A DNA stretch of 64,000 nt from Pseudomonas gingeri (GTDB lineage Bacteria > Pseudomonadota > Gammaproteobacteria > Pseudomonadales > Pseudomonadaceae), in contig NZ_JACAOR010000002.1 of assembly GCF_013386115.1 (NCBI RefSeq), positions 183,881 to 247,880 on the forward strand, written 5' to 3'. A program made the position numbers and the translations under genes. The notes beneath the pieces are model-generated. The model did not search any database. It saw only the letters and a list, made by a program, of their open reading frames with translations, and was not told the origin of the DNA. This document shows, one piece after another, positions 27,639-37,649 of the stretch; the stretch's first letter is position 1; every line of letters starts with the position of its first letter.

Positions 27639-28454
27639 ATGCCTGACTTCTCTGGCTTGCCGCTGGTGATCGAGCCCAGCGACCTGCTGCCGCGCCTCGA
27701 CACGCCCGGGCTGATCCTGGTGGACCTGACCAGCAGCGCCCGCTATGCCACCGGGCATATTCCCGGCGCGCGTTTCGTCGACCCCAAGCGCACCCAGCTG
27801 GGCCAGCCGCCAGCGCCCGGATTGATGCCGCCGAAGGCCGCGCTCGAAGCGCTGTTCGGCGAACTGGGCCACAACCCGGATGCGGTCTACGTGGTCTATG
27901 ACGATGAAGGCGGCGGGTGGGCCGGACGCTTTATCTGGCTGCTGGATGTCATCGGCCACGGCCGTTACCACTACCTCGACGGCGGCCTCCTGTCATGGCT
28001 GGCCGAAAGCCTGCCGGTGTCCACCGACACCCCGGTGGCCGCCGGCAGCCCGGTGGCCCTGACGCTGCACGACGAACCGACCGCCACCCGCGACTACCTG
28101 CAGTCGCGCCTGGGCGCCGCCGACCTGGCGATCTGGGACGCCCGTGGCCCGCTGGAGTACTCCGGTGAAAAAGTCCTCGCCGCCAAGGGCGGGCACATCC
28201 CCGGCGCCGTGAATTTCGAATGGACCGCCGGCATGGACCAGGCCCGCAGCCTGCGGATCCGTAAGGACATGCCGGAGATTCTCGACAGCCTGGGCATCAC
28301 CCCGGACAAAGAAGTCATCACCCACTGCCAGACCCATCACCGCTCCGGCTTCACCTACCTGGTGGCCAAGGCGCTCGGTTACCCGCGCGTCAAAGGTTAT
28401 GCCGGCTCCTGGGGCGAATGGGGCAACCACCCCGACACCCCCGTAGAGATTTGA
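27639..28454 (+). CDS. rhdA: Thiosulfate:cyanide sulfurtransferase (rhodanese)
   Basis: Two-domain rhodanese of 271 residues that moves sulfane sulfur from thiosulfate to cyanide or other thiophilic acceptors. The active loop is HCQTHHRSG with the catalytic cysteine at residue 230, the same loop and number as Azotobacter RhdA. The N-terminal domain is a non-catalytic rhodanese fold (GHIPGARFVDP). AGGAG precedes the ATG. In cyanogenic pseudomonads such an enzyme can help detoxify cyanide. psd follows by 18 bases, probably co-transcribed. Confidence 0.95.
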   Translation: MPDFSGLPLVIEPSDLLPRLDTPGLILVDLTSSARYATGHIPGARFVDPKRTQLGQPPAPGLMPPKAALEALFGELGHNPDAVYVVYDDEGGGWAGRFIWLLDVIGHGRYHYLDGGLLSWLAESLPVSTDTPVAAGSPVALTLHDEPTATRDYLQSRLGAADLAIWDARGPLEYSGEKVLAAKGGHIPGAVNFEWTAGMDQARSLRIRKDMPEILDSLGITPDKEVITHCQTHHRSGFTYLVAKALGYPRVKGYAGSWGEWGNHPDTPVEI

Positions 28455-28472
28455 GATTTCCAAGGACCCTTG

Positions 28473-29336
28473 ATGAAAAAGCGTTTGTTCATCCTCAGCC
28501 AGTACCTGCTGCCCCATCACCTGCTGTCGCGCCTGGCCGGCTGCATCGCCGAATGCCGCGTGCGCTGGTTCAAGAATGCCTTCACCGCCTGGTTCGCCAG
28601 GCGCTACCAGGTGGACATGTCCCAGGCGCTGGTCGAAGACCTGACCGCCTACGAGCACTTCAATGCCTTCTTCACCCGTGCCCTGAAAGAAGGCGCACGC
28701 CCCCTGGACCAGACGCCGGGGGCAATCCTCTGCCCGGCCGACGGTGCCGTCAGCCAGCTCGGTCCTATCGAGCATGGCCGCGTGTTCCAGGCCAAGGGCC
28801 ACAGCTACAGCGTCCTCGAACTGCTGGGTGGCGATGCGGCGGTCGCCGCGCCGTTCATGGGCGGTGACTTCGCGACGATCTACCTGTCGCCCAAGGACTA
28901 CCACCGGGTGCACATGCCACTGGCCGGCACCCTGCGGGAAATGGTCTACGTGCCAGGGCGGATCTTCTCGGTCAACCAGACCACCGCCGAAAACGTCCCG
29001 GAGCTGTTCGCCCGCAACGAGCGCGTGGTCTGCCTGTTCGACACCGAGCGCGGCCCGATGGCCGTGGTGCTGGTCGGGGCGATGATCGTCGCCTCGATCG
29101 AAACCGTCTGGGCCGGGCTGGTGACGCCGCCCAAGCGCGAGCTGAAGAGCGTGCGTTACGACGAAGCCGCCCGCGCGCCGATCCACCTGGAAAAAGGCGC
29201 CGAGTTGGGCCGTTTCAAATTGGGTTCCACGGCCATCGTGCTGTTTGGTCCCGAGCAGGTAAAATGGGCTGAAGGCCTGGTGGCCGGTTCACCGGTGACC
29301 ATGGGCCAGGGTTTGGGCCTGCCCCGGGAAGCCTGA
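28473..29336 (+). CDS. psd: Phosphatidylserine decarboxylase
   Basis: Inner-membrane enzyme that makes phosphatidylethanolamine. The 287-residue proenzyme self-cleaves at the LGST motif, seen as [12 protein letters not shown] with Gly-Ser near residues 251/252; the new N-terminal serine becomes the pyruvoyl group. HRVHMPL and DGAVSQLG are also family motifs. ATG at 28473 has AAGGA seven bases upstream; a TTG one codon earlier is less likely. Confidence 0.97.
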   Translation: MKKRLFILSQYLLPHHLLSRLAGCIAECRVRWFKNAFTAWFARRYQVDMSQALVEDLTAYEHFNAFFTRALKEGARPLDQTPGAILCPADGAVSQLGPIEHGRVFQAKGHSYSVLELLGGDAAVAAPFMGGDFATIYLSPKDYHRVHMPLAGTLREMVYVPGRIFSVNQTTAENVPELFARNERVVCLFDTERGPMAVVLVGAMIVASIETVWAGLVTPPKRELKSVRYDEAARAPIHLEKGAELGRFKLGSTAIVLFGPEQVKWAEGLVAGSPVTMGQGLGLPREA

Positions 29337-29377
29337 GTCGCGGGCTATCCTGAGACTTCACCCGCCGGACAAAGAGT

Positions 29378-29406
29378 CGCAGCCTGATCCGACCGACAGG
29401 GCTGCG
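29378..29406 (+). terminator. Possible terminator after psd
   Basis: Arms CGCAGCC and GGCTGCG pair across a 15-base loop and are followed by TCCTTT. The tail is short of T, so this is a weak candidate in the 177-base gap before the FimW-like gene. Confidence 0.4.
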
Positions 29407-29513
29407 TCCTTTCCGTATAGCTGCTAGAGTCGTGGCATTATATTGCCATCAATTTTTTGTCACCCCGCCCATGGATGGCGCCTGTTGTTTCTTTGCTGGA
29501 GCTGGCCCGCTAC

Positions 29514-31319
29514 ATGAGTAATCCGAGTCCTCACCTGTTGTTGCGCGCGCCAACGCCCACGCAGTTGAGCTTGTCCTTCTGCGATGGAACACCGCGCGAT
29601 CTGAAGCGTTGGATCGCCGAACTGCCGAAAGCCAATCTCGGAGAAACCGCGCGCCTGCTGTATCAAGGGCTGGGCGAACTCAACCAGTTGCTCACCCCCA
29701 GCGAAAACCGCCTGCAGCTGCTCGAACTGATGCGCCCCGAGGTGTATTACGTCTGCAAGCACCTGGAGCGGCACTTCCTCAATCAGTCCATCGTCCTCGA
29801 TGAGCGCCCGCGCAAGGTCGCCAACCTCTGCCAGGCCCTGCAGAATCACCTGGCCATCGGCTACAAGCAGATCGCGATGCGCGTCGCCTCGCGTTTCAGC
29901 AAGGACCGCACGGCCCTGATGACCATCGGCATCCAGCGGGCCCTGCACTGCCTGAACGGTCCGCTGATCCGCGCCAGCCAGCTGTATTGCCCCGTGCCGG
30001 AAAGCCTGTGGTTCGAAGTCCACCAGTTGTACCAGCTGGCCATCATCCATCAGGTGCAGGGCAACCCGGTACGGGATGAACTGGCGAGCCAGACCCAGTC
30101 CCTGACCATCGAGCAGACCTATATCGTCGCGCTGCTGCTGGGCTGTTCACGCAGCAACCAGATGCGCCAGAACAATATCGCCCGCCTGGCGGAAGTCCTC
30201 GAGCCCTGGAGCGCGCTGGTCACGCTGCAGAGTGCCGGCCTGCCGTCGAGTCTCTTCGCCATCGCCCCCGCGGCCGATGCGCCACCGCGCTACACCTCGC
30301 TGTTCCTCGACGAGCAATTGCCGGGGCTGATGGGCATCAACACCCTGCCCCTGGTCGCGGCCATGAAGGATTACCTCGAACTGCCCGCCGACCAGCGCGG
30401 CCAGTCGCGCCTGCTGGTGCCCTCCGGCTTCAGCCTGGACACCCTGCAACACCTTTGCGCGGCCTGGGGCGAAGCGGCCGAGCGGACCTTCCAGCGCACG
30501 CCGGGACAAGGCGAACTGACGCTGTGTATCGGCATGAGTGCCCTGCACTACTACCTCGGCGGGCAACGTTCCTTCAGCGAAATCCTCAAGCGCCCGGTCG
30601 CCAGCCGCGCGGCGCATTTCACCGCGCAAATGGCCAACAGCGCGGAAAAGGACAGCTGGACGCTCGCCTTCGACGCCGAGCGCCACGGCAGCGCCGATAC
30701 CCTGCTGCCCTACGAGGAAATCCAGTATCACCCCACGGAGGCCGAGGTCAGCCAGGCGGCCGCCAACAGCGCCGAGGACTTCCCGACCTTCGGCCTGCAG
30801 ATCATCAACCACAGTCCCGGCGGCTACTGCCTGGCGTGGCCCAGGGAGGTCCCCGGCCAGTTGCAGGCGGGAGAACTGGTGGGCATCCAGGATTCGACGG
30901 CCCAGGGCTGGAGCGTCGCGGTGGTGCGCTGGATCCGCCAGGTCCGCAGCGGCGGCACGCAGATGGGCATCGAGCTGGTCGCACCCCATGCCCAGCCCTG
31001 CGGCCTGCAACTGGTGCGCGGCAGCGAAGAGAGCAGCCAGTACCTGCGCGCCCTGCTGTTGCCGGAAATCAGCGCCATCGGGGTCCCCGCCACGCTGCTG
31101 GCACCGCGCCTGCCCTTCCAGGAAGGCCACAAGGTGGTGATCAACACCAATGGCGACGAACGCCGCGGCGGGCTGAACAAACGCCTGGCCAGCACCGGCA
31201 GCTTCAATCAGTTCGAATATCGGTTGTTCGAGCAGCCGGTAGCGATCAAGGCTGAATCGGCCGCGGGTGGCGCGGCGGGACACGAAGAAGATTTCGGCTC
31301 GCTATGGAAAACCCTGTAG
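29514..31319 (+). CDS. FimW-like c-di-GMP-binding protein (PA4958 family)
   Basis: A 601-residue protein equivalent by position to P. aeruginosa PA4958, which I recall as FimW, a c-di-GMP effector that promotes type IV pili at the pole after surface contact. The C-terminal part (about residues 410-520) carries a PilZ-like beta region with NHSPGGYCLAWP and MGIELVAPHAQPC; the N-terminal part is helical with no named domain. ATG at 29514 (MSNPSPHLLL) is preferred to an in-frame start at 29457. Its stop TAG lies inside the CTGTAGGAGC end of a REP-type element. fimX, next in P. aeruginosa, is absent. Confidence 0.7.
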   Translation: MSNPSPHLLLRAPTPTQLSLSFCDGTPRDLKRWIAELPKANLGETARLLYQGLGELNQLLTPSENRLQLLELMRPEVYYVCKHLERHFLNQSIVLDERPRKVANLCQALQNHLAIGYKQIAMRVASRFSKDRTALMTIGIQRALHCLNGPLIRASQLYCPVPESLWFEVHQLYQLAIIHQVQGNPVRDELASQTQSLTIEQTYIVALLLGCSRSNQMRQNNIARLAEVLEPWSALVTLQSAGLPSSLFAIAPAADAPPRYTSLFLDEQLPGLMGINTLPLVAAMKDYLELPADQRGQSRLLVPSGFSLDTLQHLCAAWGEAAERTFQRTPGQGELTLCIGMSALHYYLGGQRSFSEILKRPVASRAAHFTAQMANSAEKDSWTLAFDAERHGSADTLLPYEEIQYHPTEAEVSQAAANSAEDFPTFGLQIINHSPGGYCLAWPREVPGQLQAGELVGIQDSTAQGWSVAVVRWIRQVRSGGTQMGIELVAPHAQPCGLQLVRGSEESSQYLRALLLPEISAIGVPATLLAPRLPFQEGHKVVINTNGDERRGGLNKRLASTGSFNQFEYRLFEQPVAIKAESAAGGAAGHEEDFGSLWKTL

Positions 31320-31416
31320 GAGCCAAGCCAACCCCTTGCAGGAGCTGGCTTGCCAGCGATGGCGTCCGGACGGACACCACAAGACTCTAAACGCTCATCG
31401 CCGGCAAGCCGGTGCC
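31316..31416. repeat. REPIN element between fimW-like gene and serB
   Basis: Two inverted REP arms: AGGAGCTGGCTTGCCAGCGATGG-type at 31340-31364 and TCATCGCCGGCAAGCCGG at 31395-31412. A partial third end CTGTAGGAGCCAAGCC at 31315-31330 overlaps the upstream stop codon. This is the same family as 49581-49665. Confidence 0.85.
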
Positions 31417-31421
31417 CTTCC

Positions 31422-32636
31422 TCAGTTCTGCCCTTCGCGATCGCGGAACCCCAGCAGGTACAGGACGCCATCCAGTCCCAGGGTGGAAATCGCCTGCTTG
31501 GCCGACTGCCTGACCAGCGGCTTGGCGCGGAACGCCACGCCCAACCCGGCAATCGCCAGCATCGGCAGGTCGTTGGCGCCGTCGCCGACGGCGATGGTCT
31601 GCTCCAGGCGCAAGCCTTCCTTGTGGGCCAGTTCGCGCAGCAGGTCAGCCTTGCGCTGGGCGTCGACGATCGGCTCGATGGCGACACCGGTGCACTTGCC
31701 GTCGACCACTTCCAGTTCGTTGGCAAACACGTAGTCGATGCCCAGCTTCGCCTGCAACTGCCGGGCGAAATAGGTAAAGCCGCCCGATAGGATCGCGGTC
31801 TTGTAGCCCAGGCGCTTCAACTCGGCGAACAGGGTCTCGGCCCCTTCGGTCAGGCGCAGCGAGGCACCGATCGAATCCAGCACGCTGACGTCCAGCCCCT
31901 TGAGCAACGCCAGGCGCTCCTTGAAGCTGGCGCGGAAGTCCAGCTCACCGGCCATCGCCCGCTCGGTGATCGCCGACACCTGCTCGCCGACGCCCGCCGC
32001 CTTGGCCAGTTCGTCGATGACTTCGGCCTCGATCAGTGTCGAGTCCATGTCGAACACCGCCAGGCGCCGATTGCGCCGGAACAGCGAGTCTTCCTGGAAG
32101 GCGATATCGACGTTCAGTTCCTGGGCCACGCTGAGGAACTCGGCACGCAGCGCCTGCGGATCGGCCGGTTCGCCGCGGACCGAGAACTCGATGCAGCCCT
32201 TGCCCTGGTCGACCGGGGTGTCCAGCGGCATGCGCCCCGACAGGCGGTCGATATGATCGATGTTCAGGCCGTACTGCGCGGTGATCGAACTCACCCGCTG
32301 CAATTGCTCGGCCGTGACCTTGCGGGTCAGCAGGGTGACGATATGGCGCTTCTTGCCCTGGCCGTCGACCCAATGCTGGTAATCGGCTTCCGACACCGGG
32401 GTGAAGCGGACCTGCTGGTCGAGCTTGTAGGCGGTGAACAGAATATCCTTGAGCACCGACGAGGCCTGCTCGGTGCTCGGGATTTCAACCAGGATGCCAA
32501 ACGACAGGGTGTCGTGGATAACCGCCTGACCGATGTCGAGAATGTTCACACCACCTTGTGCCAGCACGCCGGTAATGGCCGCGGTGAGACCCGGACGGTC
32601 CTCACCGGTGATGTTAATCAGGACGATTTCGCGCAA
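31422..32636 (-). CDS. serB: Phosphoserine phosphatase SerB
   Basis: Last step of serine synthesis from 3-phosphoserine. The 404-residue protein is longer than the E. coli enzyme because of two ACT-like regulatory domains at the N-terminus (LINITGEDRPGLTAAITGVL; then HIVTLLTRKVTAEQL). The HAD phosphatase core has FDMDSTLIEAE near residues 196-206, SGGFTYFA and GDGANDLPML. Divergent from the Smp/AhpA-like gene across 132 bases, a pairing also found in E. coli with ytjB. Confidence 0.96.
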   Translation of the reverse strand: MREIVLINITGEDRPGLTAAITGVLAQGGVNILDIGQAVIHDTLSFGILVEIPSTEQASSVLKDILFTAYKLDQQVRFTPVSEADYQHWVDGQGKKRHIVTLLTRKVTAEQLQRVSSITAQYGLNIDHIDRLSGRMPLDTPVDQGKGCIEFSVRGEPADPQALRAEFLSVAQELNVDIAFQEDSLFRRNRRLAVFDMDSTLIEAEVIDELAKAAGVGEQVSAITERAMAGELDFRASFKERLALLKGLDVSVLDSIGASLRLTEGAETLFAELKRLGYKTAILSGGFTYFARQLQAKLGIDYVFANELEVVDGKCTGVAIEPIVDAQRKADLLRELAHKEGLRLEQTIAVGDGANDLPMLAIAGLGVAFRAKPLVRQSAKQAISTLGLDGVLYLLGFRDREGQN

Positions 32637-32768
32637 AGCGCACCCCCGTTCGTTAAAAAAGTCGCATTCTACTCACTTTCAGTGACCATCGGCACCGCCA
32701 GCGCTTTGCCGGTCTAGGGCCTCTCGCTATACTGCGCGTCAACTTCACGGACAAAAGAGCCGCGCTCA

Positions 32769-34313
32769 GTGAACCGGCCCACGCCAGTCAAAACCGATAA
32801 CTTCTTCCTGCTGATCTTCCGGGCATTGCGTCACCGCCGTGTACCGCTTGCATTGCGTATCGCCAGCCACAACGTGATTCTCGTCGCGCTGGCGCTGGTC
32901 ATCTACGCCTGCGTGATGGGATTGCAGTTCAAGGAAGCCATGCATCAGCAGGCCGATGCCCTTGGCCAGAGCCTGACCACCCAGACCGCCACGTCCGCGA
33001 CCGAGTTGCTGGTGTCCAACGACATCCTCAGCCTCAACGTGCTGCTCAACAACCTGACGAAAAACCCGTTGGTGGCCCACGCGGCGATCTACAGCGTCGA
33101 CAACCGGATCCTCGCCGAGGCCGGCCAGCGTCCGAAAAGCGGCCTGCTGGGGGAAACCGAAGGGGTCTACCAGACCAAGATCACTTTCCAGGACGTGACC
33201 GCCGGCAACCTGCGGATCAGCCTGGACATGGCCCAGTTCCAGCAGCCGATGACCATCAGCCTGCAAAGCATGGGCATTCTCAGTGCGATCCTGCTGGCAT
33301 TGGCCCTGGCCTTGAGCCTGCGTCTGGGACGGCATATCTCCACGCCGTTGCTGCAACTGCGGGTCTGGTTGCGGGACATGGACGAGCACACCCCGGCCAC
33401 CCAGCGCCAGGACGAAATCGGCGACCTCGCCCGCCAGTTGCATTCGCGCTTTGCCCCGGTCAAGCCGGAACCCGAGCCCGAGCCGGAAATCGACTACGAC
33501 GAGACCGACTACGAGGAAGAGCCCGCCGAGCCGAGCTTCCAGGTGCGCAACCTGCGTGATCCCAGCTTCGACGAAAGCGCGGCAGTCCCGACGCCCAAGC
33601 CGGCGCCGCGGCATATCGTCAGCACCGCCGAAGACGATCTCGACCTGGACGAGGAAGACCCGTTCGCCGACCTGCGGGAAACCCCGCGCAGCGCCACCGC
33701 CGTGGCGCCAAGACCAGCGCCGGTGGTGCCTGCGCAGCCCCAGCACAGTGCCGTGCTCGCGGTCCAGCTGGGCGCCCAGGATCAGTTGCGTCGCCTGCCC
33801 CGGGCCCGCCTGACCGAACTGCTGGAACGGTATCGCGACTGCCTGGACCAGGCCGCCTCGCTGTACCAGAGCGAACTGCACACCTTGAACGACGGCAGCA
33901 CGCTGATGCTGTTCCATACCGAGGACAGTGGCGACGACTACCTGACCAACGCCATCTGCTGCGGCGAATTGCTCAGGGCGCTGGGCCACCAGTTGCAGAT
34001 CGAAGTCGCCGACAGCGGCATCACCCTGCAACTGCAACTGGGCCTGACCCTGGGTGACGAGCTGTTCGGCATGAGCCAGATCGACCTGCTGCTGACCGAA
34101 ACCGCCCAGGATGCCCTGGCGCTGTCGCAGCACAGCCGCAACCTGCTGCTGGTGGAGCGACAGATCAGCGACGATGCGCTGATCCGCCAGCGCGCCCGTA
34201 TCCGTCCGATTGCCAGCCCTGAAGGCGCCTGCTGCGTGGAACGCCTGATGGAACCCTACCCGTCGATGCTCGAACGGCAACTGGCGCGGATGCACGAGAA
34301 CAGCGGCAAGTAA
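32769..34313 (+). CDS. Smp/AhpA-like membrane protein
   Basis: Inner-membrane protein of 514 residues next to serB, as is E. coli Smp (YtjB). Order: helix at about residues 30-50, a periplasmic region (LLVSNDILSLNVLLNNLTKNPLVAHAAIYS), second helix at about 163-185, a HAMP-like segment, an acidic disordered linker (about 235-305, rich in Glu/Asp/Pro), and a C-terminal domain with a cyclase-like pattern (LAVQLGAQDQLRRLPRARLTELL ... ADSGITLQLQLGLTLGDELF), apparently without catalytic residues. The start is GTG at 32769. The sensory role is inferred; no ligand is known to me. Confidence 0.75.
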   Translation: MNRPTPVKTDNFFLLIFRALRHRRVPLALRIASHNVILVALALVIYACVMGLQFKEAMHQQADALGQSLTTQTATSATELLVSNDILSLNVLLNNLTKNPLVAHAAIYSVDNRILAEAGQRPKSGLLGETEGVYQTKITFQDVTAGNLRISLDMAQFQQPMTISLQSMGILSAILLALALALSLRLGRHISTPLLQLRVWLRDMDEHTPATQRQDEIGDLARQLHSRFAPVKPEPEPEPEIDYDETDYEEEPAEPSFQVRNLRDPSFDESAAVPTPKPAPRHIVSTAEDDLDLDEEDPFADLRETPRSATAVAPRPAPVVPAQPQHSAVLAVQLGAQDQLRRLPRARLTELLERYRDCLDQAASLYQSELHTLNDGSTLMLFHTEDSGDDYLTNAICCGELLRALGHQLQIEVADSGITLQLQLGLTLGDELFGMSQIDLLLTETAQDALALSQHSRNLLLVERQISDDALIRQRARIRPIASPEGACCVERLMEPYPSMLERQLARMHENSGK

Positions 34314-34334
34314 CCGGCCCCCGGTCAATGCAGG

Positions 34335-34372
34335 ACAACAAAAAGCCCGCTTCGACGCGGGCTTTTTGTTGT
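34335..34372. terminator. Bidirectional Rho-independent terminator
   Basis: Perfect 16-base arms ACAACAAAAAGCCCGC / GCGGGCTTTTTGTTGT with loop TTCGAC, between two convergent genes. Confidence 0.95.
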
Positions 34373-34386
34373 CTCGAATACAGGCC

Positions 34387-35097
34387 TCAGAAACGAAACA
34401 CTTCCATGTCCGTACGGATCGGCGAAGCCATCGGAATCTTCGGTTTCTCCGGCTCGGCCTGCTTGACCGGAGCCGGCGCCGCCGCCGGCTTGCGCACTTC
34501 CACCAATGGCGGCTGATTGGCCAGCGGCTTGAGTGCCACGCTCATCTGTTCGGCCAGGCGCTGCAACAGCTCGCCCTGAGCCTGGACCTGCGCTGCCGAG
34601 GTGCCGGCATGCTGCTGCTCGAGGTGGACGATACGGTTGTCGCGCACCTGCCCACGACGATCGAGCAAACGCCATTGCGCGTCCAGGATCGCCGGCTGCT
34701 TGGCACCGGAGTCCAGGCGGGTGATCGACAGCAATACCTGCACATCCGGCGTCGTGCCCGGAGTCGCCGGCGACAGCACCACGCGCTGGCTGTCCAGGCG
34801 CCAGGCCAGTTGCCGGACCAGCAGTTGATTGATGTCCGAAGACAGGCTGCCAGCCCAGCGGCCATCGGTCGCCGCCGTCAGGCTGCCATCCGGCTGGCGT
34901 TGCAACAGGGTTTCGCGTTGCAGGTAATCGGCCAGGGACACAGGTCCCAGGACCACGGACATGCCCGCGCTTTGTTGAGGTTGGCCCGGCGTGCCACTGT
35001 CCAATTGATACAAAGAAACCGGTTGGTGAACGCTGCAGCCGGCCAAACCGAGCACACCGGTGAGCAGCAACATAAGAGGAAGGCGCAGAACAGTCAT
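34387..35097 (-). CDS. PqiC-type (DUF330) outer-membrane lipoprotein
   Basis: A 236-residue lipoprotein with a signal peptide ending in the lipobox LAGC. The body resembles PqiC/YmbA, the outer-membrane partner of MCE-type lipid transport systems (VVLGPVSLADYLQRETLL, then LSSDINQLLVRQLAWRL). A Pro/Ala/Lys-rich C-terminal tail is extra. No pqiAB genes lie next to it, so the partner must be elsewhere. Start ATG 35097 is chosen over 35100 and over a long frame from 35190 because the signal peptide begins here. Confidence 0.78.
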   Translation of the reverse strand: MTVLRLPLMLLLTGVLGLAGCSVHQPVSLYQLDSGTPGQPQQSAGMSVVLGPVSLADYLQRETLLQRQPDGSLTAATDGRWAGSLSSDINQLLVRQLAWRLDSQRVVLSPATPGTTPDVQVLLSITRLDSGAKQPAILDAQWRLLDRRGQVRDNRIVHLEQQHAGTSAAQVQAQGELLQRLAEQMSVALKPLANQPPLVEVRKPAAAPAPVKQAEPEKPKIPMASPIRTDMEVFRF

Positions 35098-35183
35098 CAT
35101 CCCATCCAGGTGGCCACCACAAGGCATGCCACAGTCTGATCCAGAAAATTCGTTTGGGCACTCCGCCACGCGGGCACCCAAGA

Positions 35184-35210
35184 GGCGCATATCATCCGTG
35201 AATATGCGCC
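35184..35210. other. Inverted repeat downstream of parC
   Basis: Perfect nine-base arms GGCGCATAT / ATATGCGCC with a nine-base loop. It lies in the 176-base gap between parC and the PqiC-like gene, both on the minus strand. No T-run follows, so it could be a transcription pause, a protein site or a Rho-linked hairpin. The rest of the gap shows nothing clear. Confidence 0.4.
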
Positions 35211-35273
35211 ATGACTCCAGTGTTGCAGCGTCGATCCTGCGCTAAAAAGCTAGGACAAACGCTCTAAACCGGC

Positions 35274-37532
35274 TTAATTGCCAGCTTCTACCAATAACGC
35301 ATCGACCCGCTGGAAGCCCCGCGGCAGTTTATTGCCACGCCGCCCACGCTCGCCCTTGTAGTGCTCCAGGTCATCGGCCTTGAGCGACAAGGTACGTTTG
35401 CCGGCCTGCAGCACCAGCGTCGCGCCATCCGGGATCACCGCCAGGTCGGTGACGTACTCTTCCCGACTGGCGACCCGCTCACCGGGAATACCGATGATCT
35501 TGTTGCCCTTGCCCTTGCCCAGTTGCGGCAGGTCGCTGATCTTGAAGATCAGCAGGCGACCCTCGGTGGTCACCGCCGCCAGCCAGTTCTGCTCGCGGTC
35601 GGTCACCGGCTTGGGCGGCATCACCTTGGAACCGTTGGGCAGACTCAGCAGGGTCTTGCCCGCCTTGTTCTTGGCCTGCAGGTCCTCACCCTTGACTACG
35701 AAACCATACCCGGCATCGGAAGCGATGACATACAAGGCCTCGTCTTCCGGCAACAGCACACATTCGAAGCTCGCACCCGGCGGCGGCGTCAGGCGACCGG
35801 TCAGCGGTTCGCCCTGGCCACGCGCCGACGGCAACGTGTGGGCCGCCACCGAATAACTGCGCCCGGTGGAGTCGATAAACACCGCAAACTGGTTGGAACG
35901 CCCCGCTGCCGAGGTCTTGAAGCCATCACCGGCCTTGTAAGACAGTCCAGTGGCGTCAATATCATGGCCTTTTGCACAGCGAACCCAACCTTTTTCCGAC
36001 AAAACGACTGTTACCGGCTCGGTGGGCATCAATTCGTTTTCCGACAGCGCCTTGGCCTCGGCACGGGAAACGATCGGCGAACGACGGTCATCGCCATAGG
36101 TTTGCGCATCGGCGAGCAGCTCGGTACGCACCAGTTTCTTCAGCTTGGTCTCGCTGGCCAGCAGCGCTTGCAGCTTGGCCTGCTCCTTGAGCAGTTCATC
36201 CTGCTCGGAGCGCAACTTCATCTCTTCCAGCCGCGCCAACTGACGCAGGCGGGTATCGAGGATGTAGTCCGCCTGGATCTCGCTGAGGGCGAAACGCTCG
36301 ATCAGCCTGGCCCGCGGGTGTTCCTCGGTACGGATGATATGGATCACTTCATCCAGGTTGAGGTAGGCGATCAGCAAGCCGTCCAACAGGTGCAGGCGCT
36401 TCTCGACCTTGTCCAGGCGGAACTTCAGGCGGCGACGGACGGTGTTGACCCGGAATTCCAGCCATTCCACCAGCAAGGTGCGCAGGTTCTTCAACTGCGG
36501 CTTGCCGTCCAGGCCGATGATATTGATGTTGACCCGGTAGCTGGACTCCAGGTCGGTGGTGGCGAACAGATGCTGCATCAGCTCGTCGAGGTCGATGCGG
36601 TTGGAGCGCGGGATGATCACGATCCGGCAGGGATGCTCGTGATCGGATTCGTCCCGCAGGTCGGCGACCATCGGCAGCTTCTTGGCCTGCATCTGCGCGG
36701 CGATCTGCTCCAGCACCTTGGCCCCGGAGACCTGATGCGGCAGGGCATGCACCACGATATCGCCGTCTTCGATGCGATAGACCGCGCGCATGCGTACCGA
36801 GCCACGACCGGTTTCATAGATCTTCAGCAGGTCGGCCTGCGGGGTGATGATCTCCGCTTCGGTGGGGTAATCCGGGCCGGGAATGAACTTGCACAAATCC
36901 TCGACCGTGGCCTTGGGCTCATCCAGCAGGTGCACACAGGCGTTGGCCACTTCCCGCAGGTTGTGCGGCGGCACGTCGGTGGCCATGCCCACGGCGATGC
37001 CGGTGGTGCCGTTGAGGAGGATATTCGGCAAACGTGCCGGCAATACGGCGGGTTCGTCGAGGGTACCGTCGAAGTTCGGCACCCAGTCCGCGGTGCCCTG
37101 ACCCAGTTCGCTGAGCAGCACTTCGGAATAGCGCGACAACCGCGACTCGGTATAACGCATGGCAGCGAAGGACTTCGGATCATCCGGCGCACCCCAGTTG
37201 CCCTGGCCGTCCACCAGGGTGTAGCGATAGCTGAACGGCTGCGCCATCAGCACCATGGCTTCGTAGCAGGCCGAATCGCCGTGGGGGTGGAATTTACCGA
37301 GCACGTCACCGACGGTCCGCGCGGACTTCTTGTGCTTGGCGTCGGCGTCCAGCCCCAGCTCACTCATGGCGTAGACGATCCGCCGCTGTACCGGTTTCAG
37401 GCCGTCGCCGATATGCGGCAGTGCACGGTCCATGATCACGTACATGGAGTAGTTGAGGTAGGCCTGTTCGGTGAAGTCAGCCAATGACCGGCGTTCTACG
37501 CCATCCAGGCTGAGATCAAGGGAATCGCTCAT
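35274..37532 (-). CDS. parC: DNA topoisomerase IV subunit A
   Basis: Breakage-reunion subunit of topoisomerase IV, which decatenates daughter chromosomes. The 752-residue protein has the catalytic tyrosine Y127 in AAMRYTES and the quinolone-determining region [11 protein letters not shown] with wild-type S87 and E91. The C-terminal beta-pinwheel carries degenerate blades. ATG at 37532 ([14 protein letters not shown]) matches the family start; the open frame extends 16 codons upstream. Confidence 0.97.
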   Translation of the reverse strand: MSDSLDLSLDGVERRSLADFTEQAYLNYSMYVIMDRALPHIGDGLKPVQRRIVYAMSELGLDADAKHKKSARTVGDVLGKFHPHGDSACYEAMVLMAQPFSYRYTLVDGQGNWGAPDDPKSFAAMRYTESRLSRYSEVLLSELGQGTADWVPNFDGTLDEPAVLPARLPNILLNGTTGIAVGMATDVPPHNLREVANACVHLLDEPKATVEDLCKFIPGPDYPTEAEIITPQADLLKIYETGRGSVRMRAVYRIEDGDIVVHALPHQVSGAKVLEQIAAQMQAKKLPMVADLRDESDHEHPCRIVIIPRSNRIDLDELMQHLFATTDLESSYRVNINIIGLDGKPQLKNLRTLLVEWLEFRVNTVRRRLKFRLDKVEKRLHLLDGLLIAYLNLDEVIHIIRTEEHPRARLIERFALSEIQADYILDTRLRQLARLEEMKLRSEQDELLKEQAKLQALLASETKLKKLVRTELLADAQTYGDDRRSPIVSRAEAKALSENELMPTEPVTVVLSEKGWVRCAKGHDIDATGLSYKAGDGFKTSAAGRSNQFAVFIDSTGRSYSVAAHTLPSARGQGEPLTGRLTPPPGASFECVLLPEDEALYVIASDAGYGFVVKGEDLQAKNKAGKTLLSLPNGSKVMPPKPVTDREQNWLAAVTTEGRLLIFKISDLPQLGKGKGNKIIGIPGERVASREEYVTDLAVIPDGATLVLQAGKRTLSLKADDLEHYKGERGRRGNKLPRGFQRVDALLVEAGN

Positions 37533-37649
37533 GCGGGCCTCATCAGTTCGTAGTCTGGCGCAACGGCAAAGCGCCGCCACGCTGGGTGAATTCAGGTTTG
37601 TTCAAAGCACTCGACACAAGGCCGGCGCGCTTGCCAGGCAAGCACCGGC

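Noticed and set aside
37273..37290. Quinolone-resistance change in ParC
   Set aside because: S87 and E91 are wild-type.
35361..37487. Plus-strand frame of 708 codons over parC
   Set aside because: Shadow of parC; low-complexity Gln/Gly/His-rich translation with no motif.
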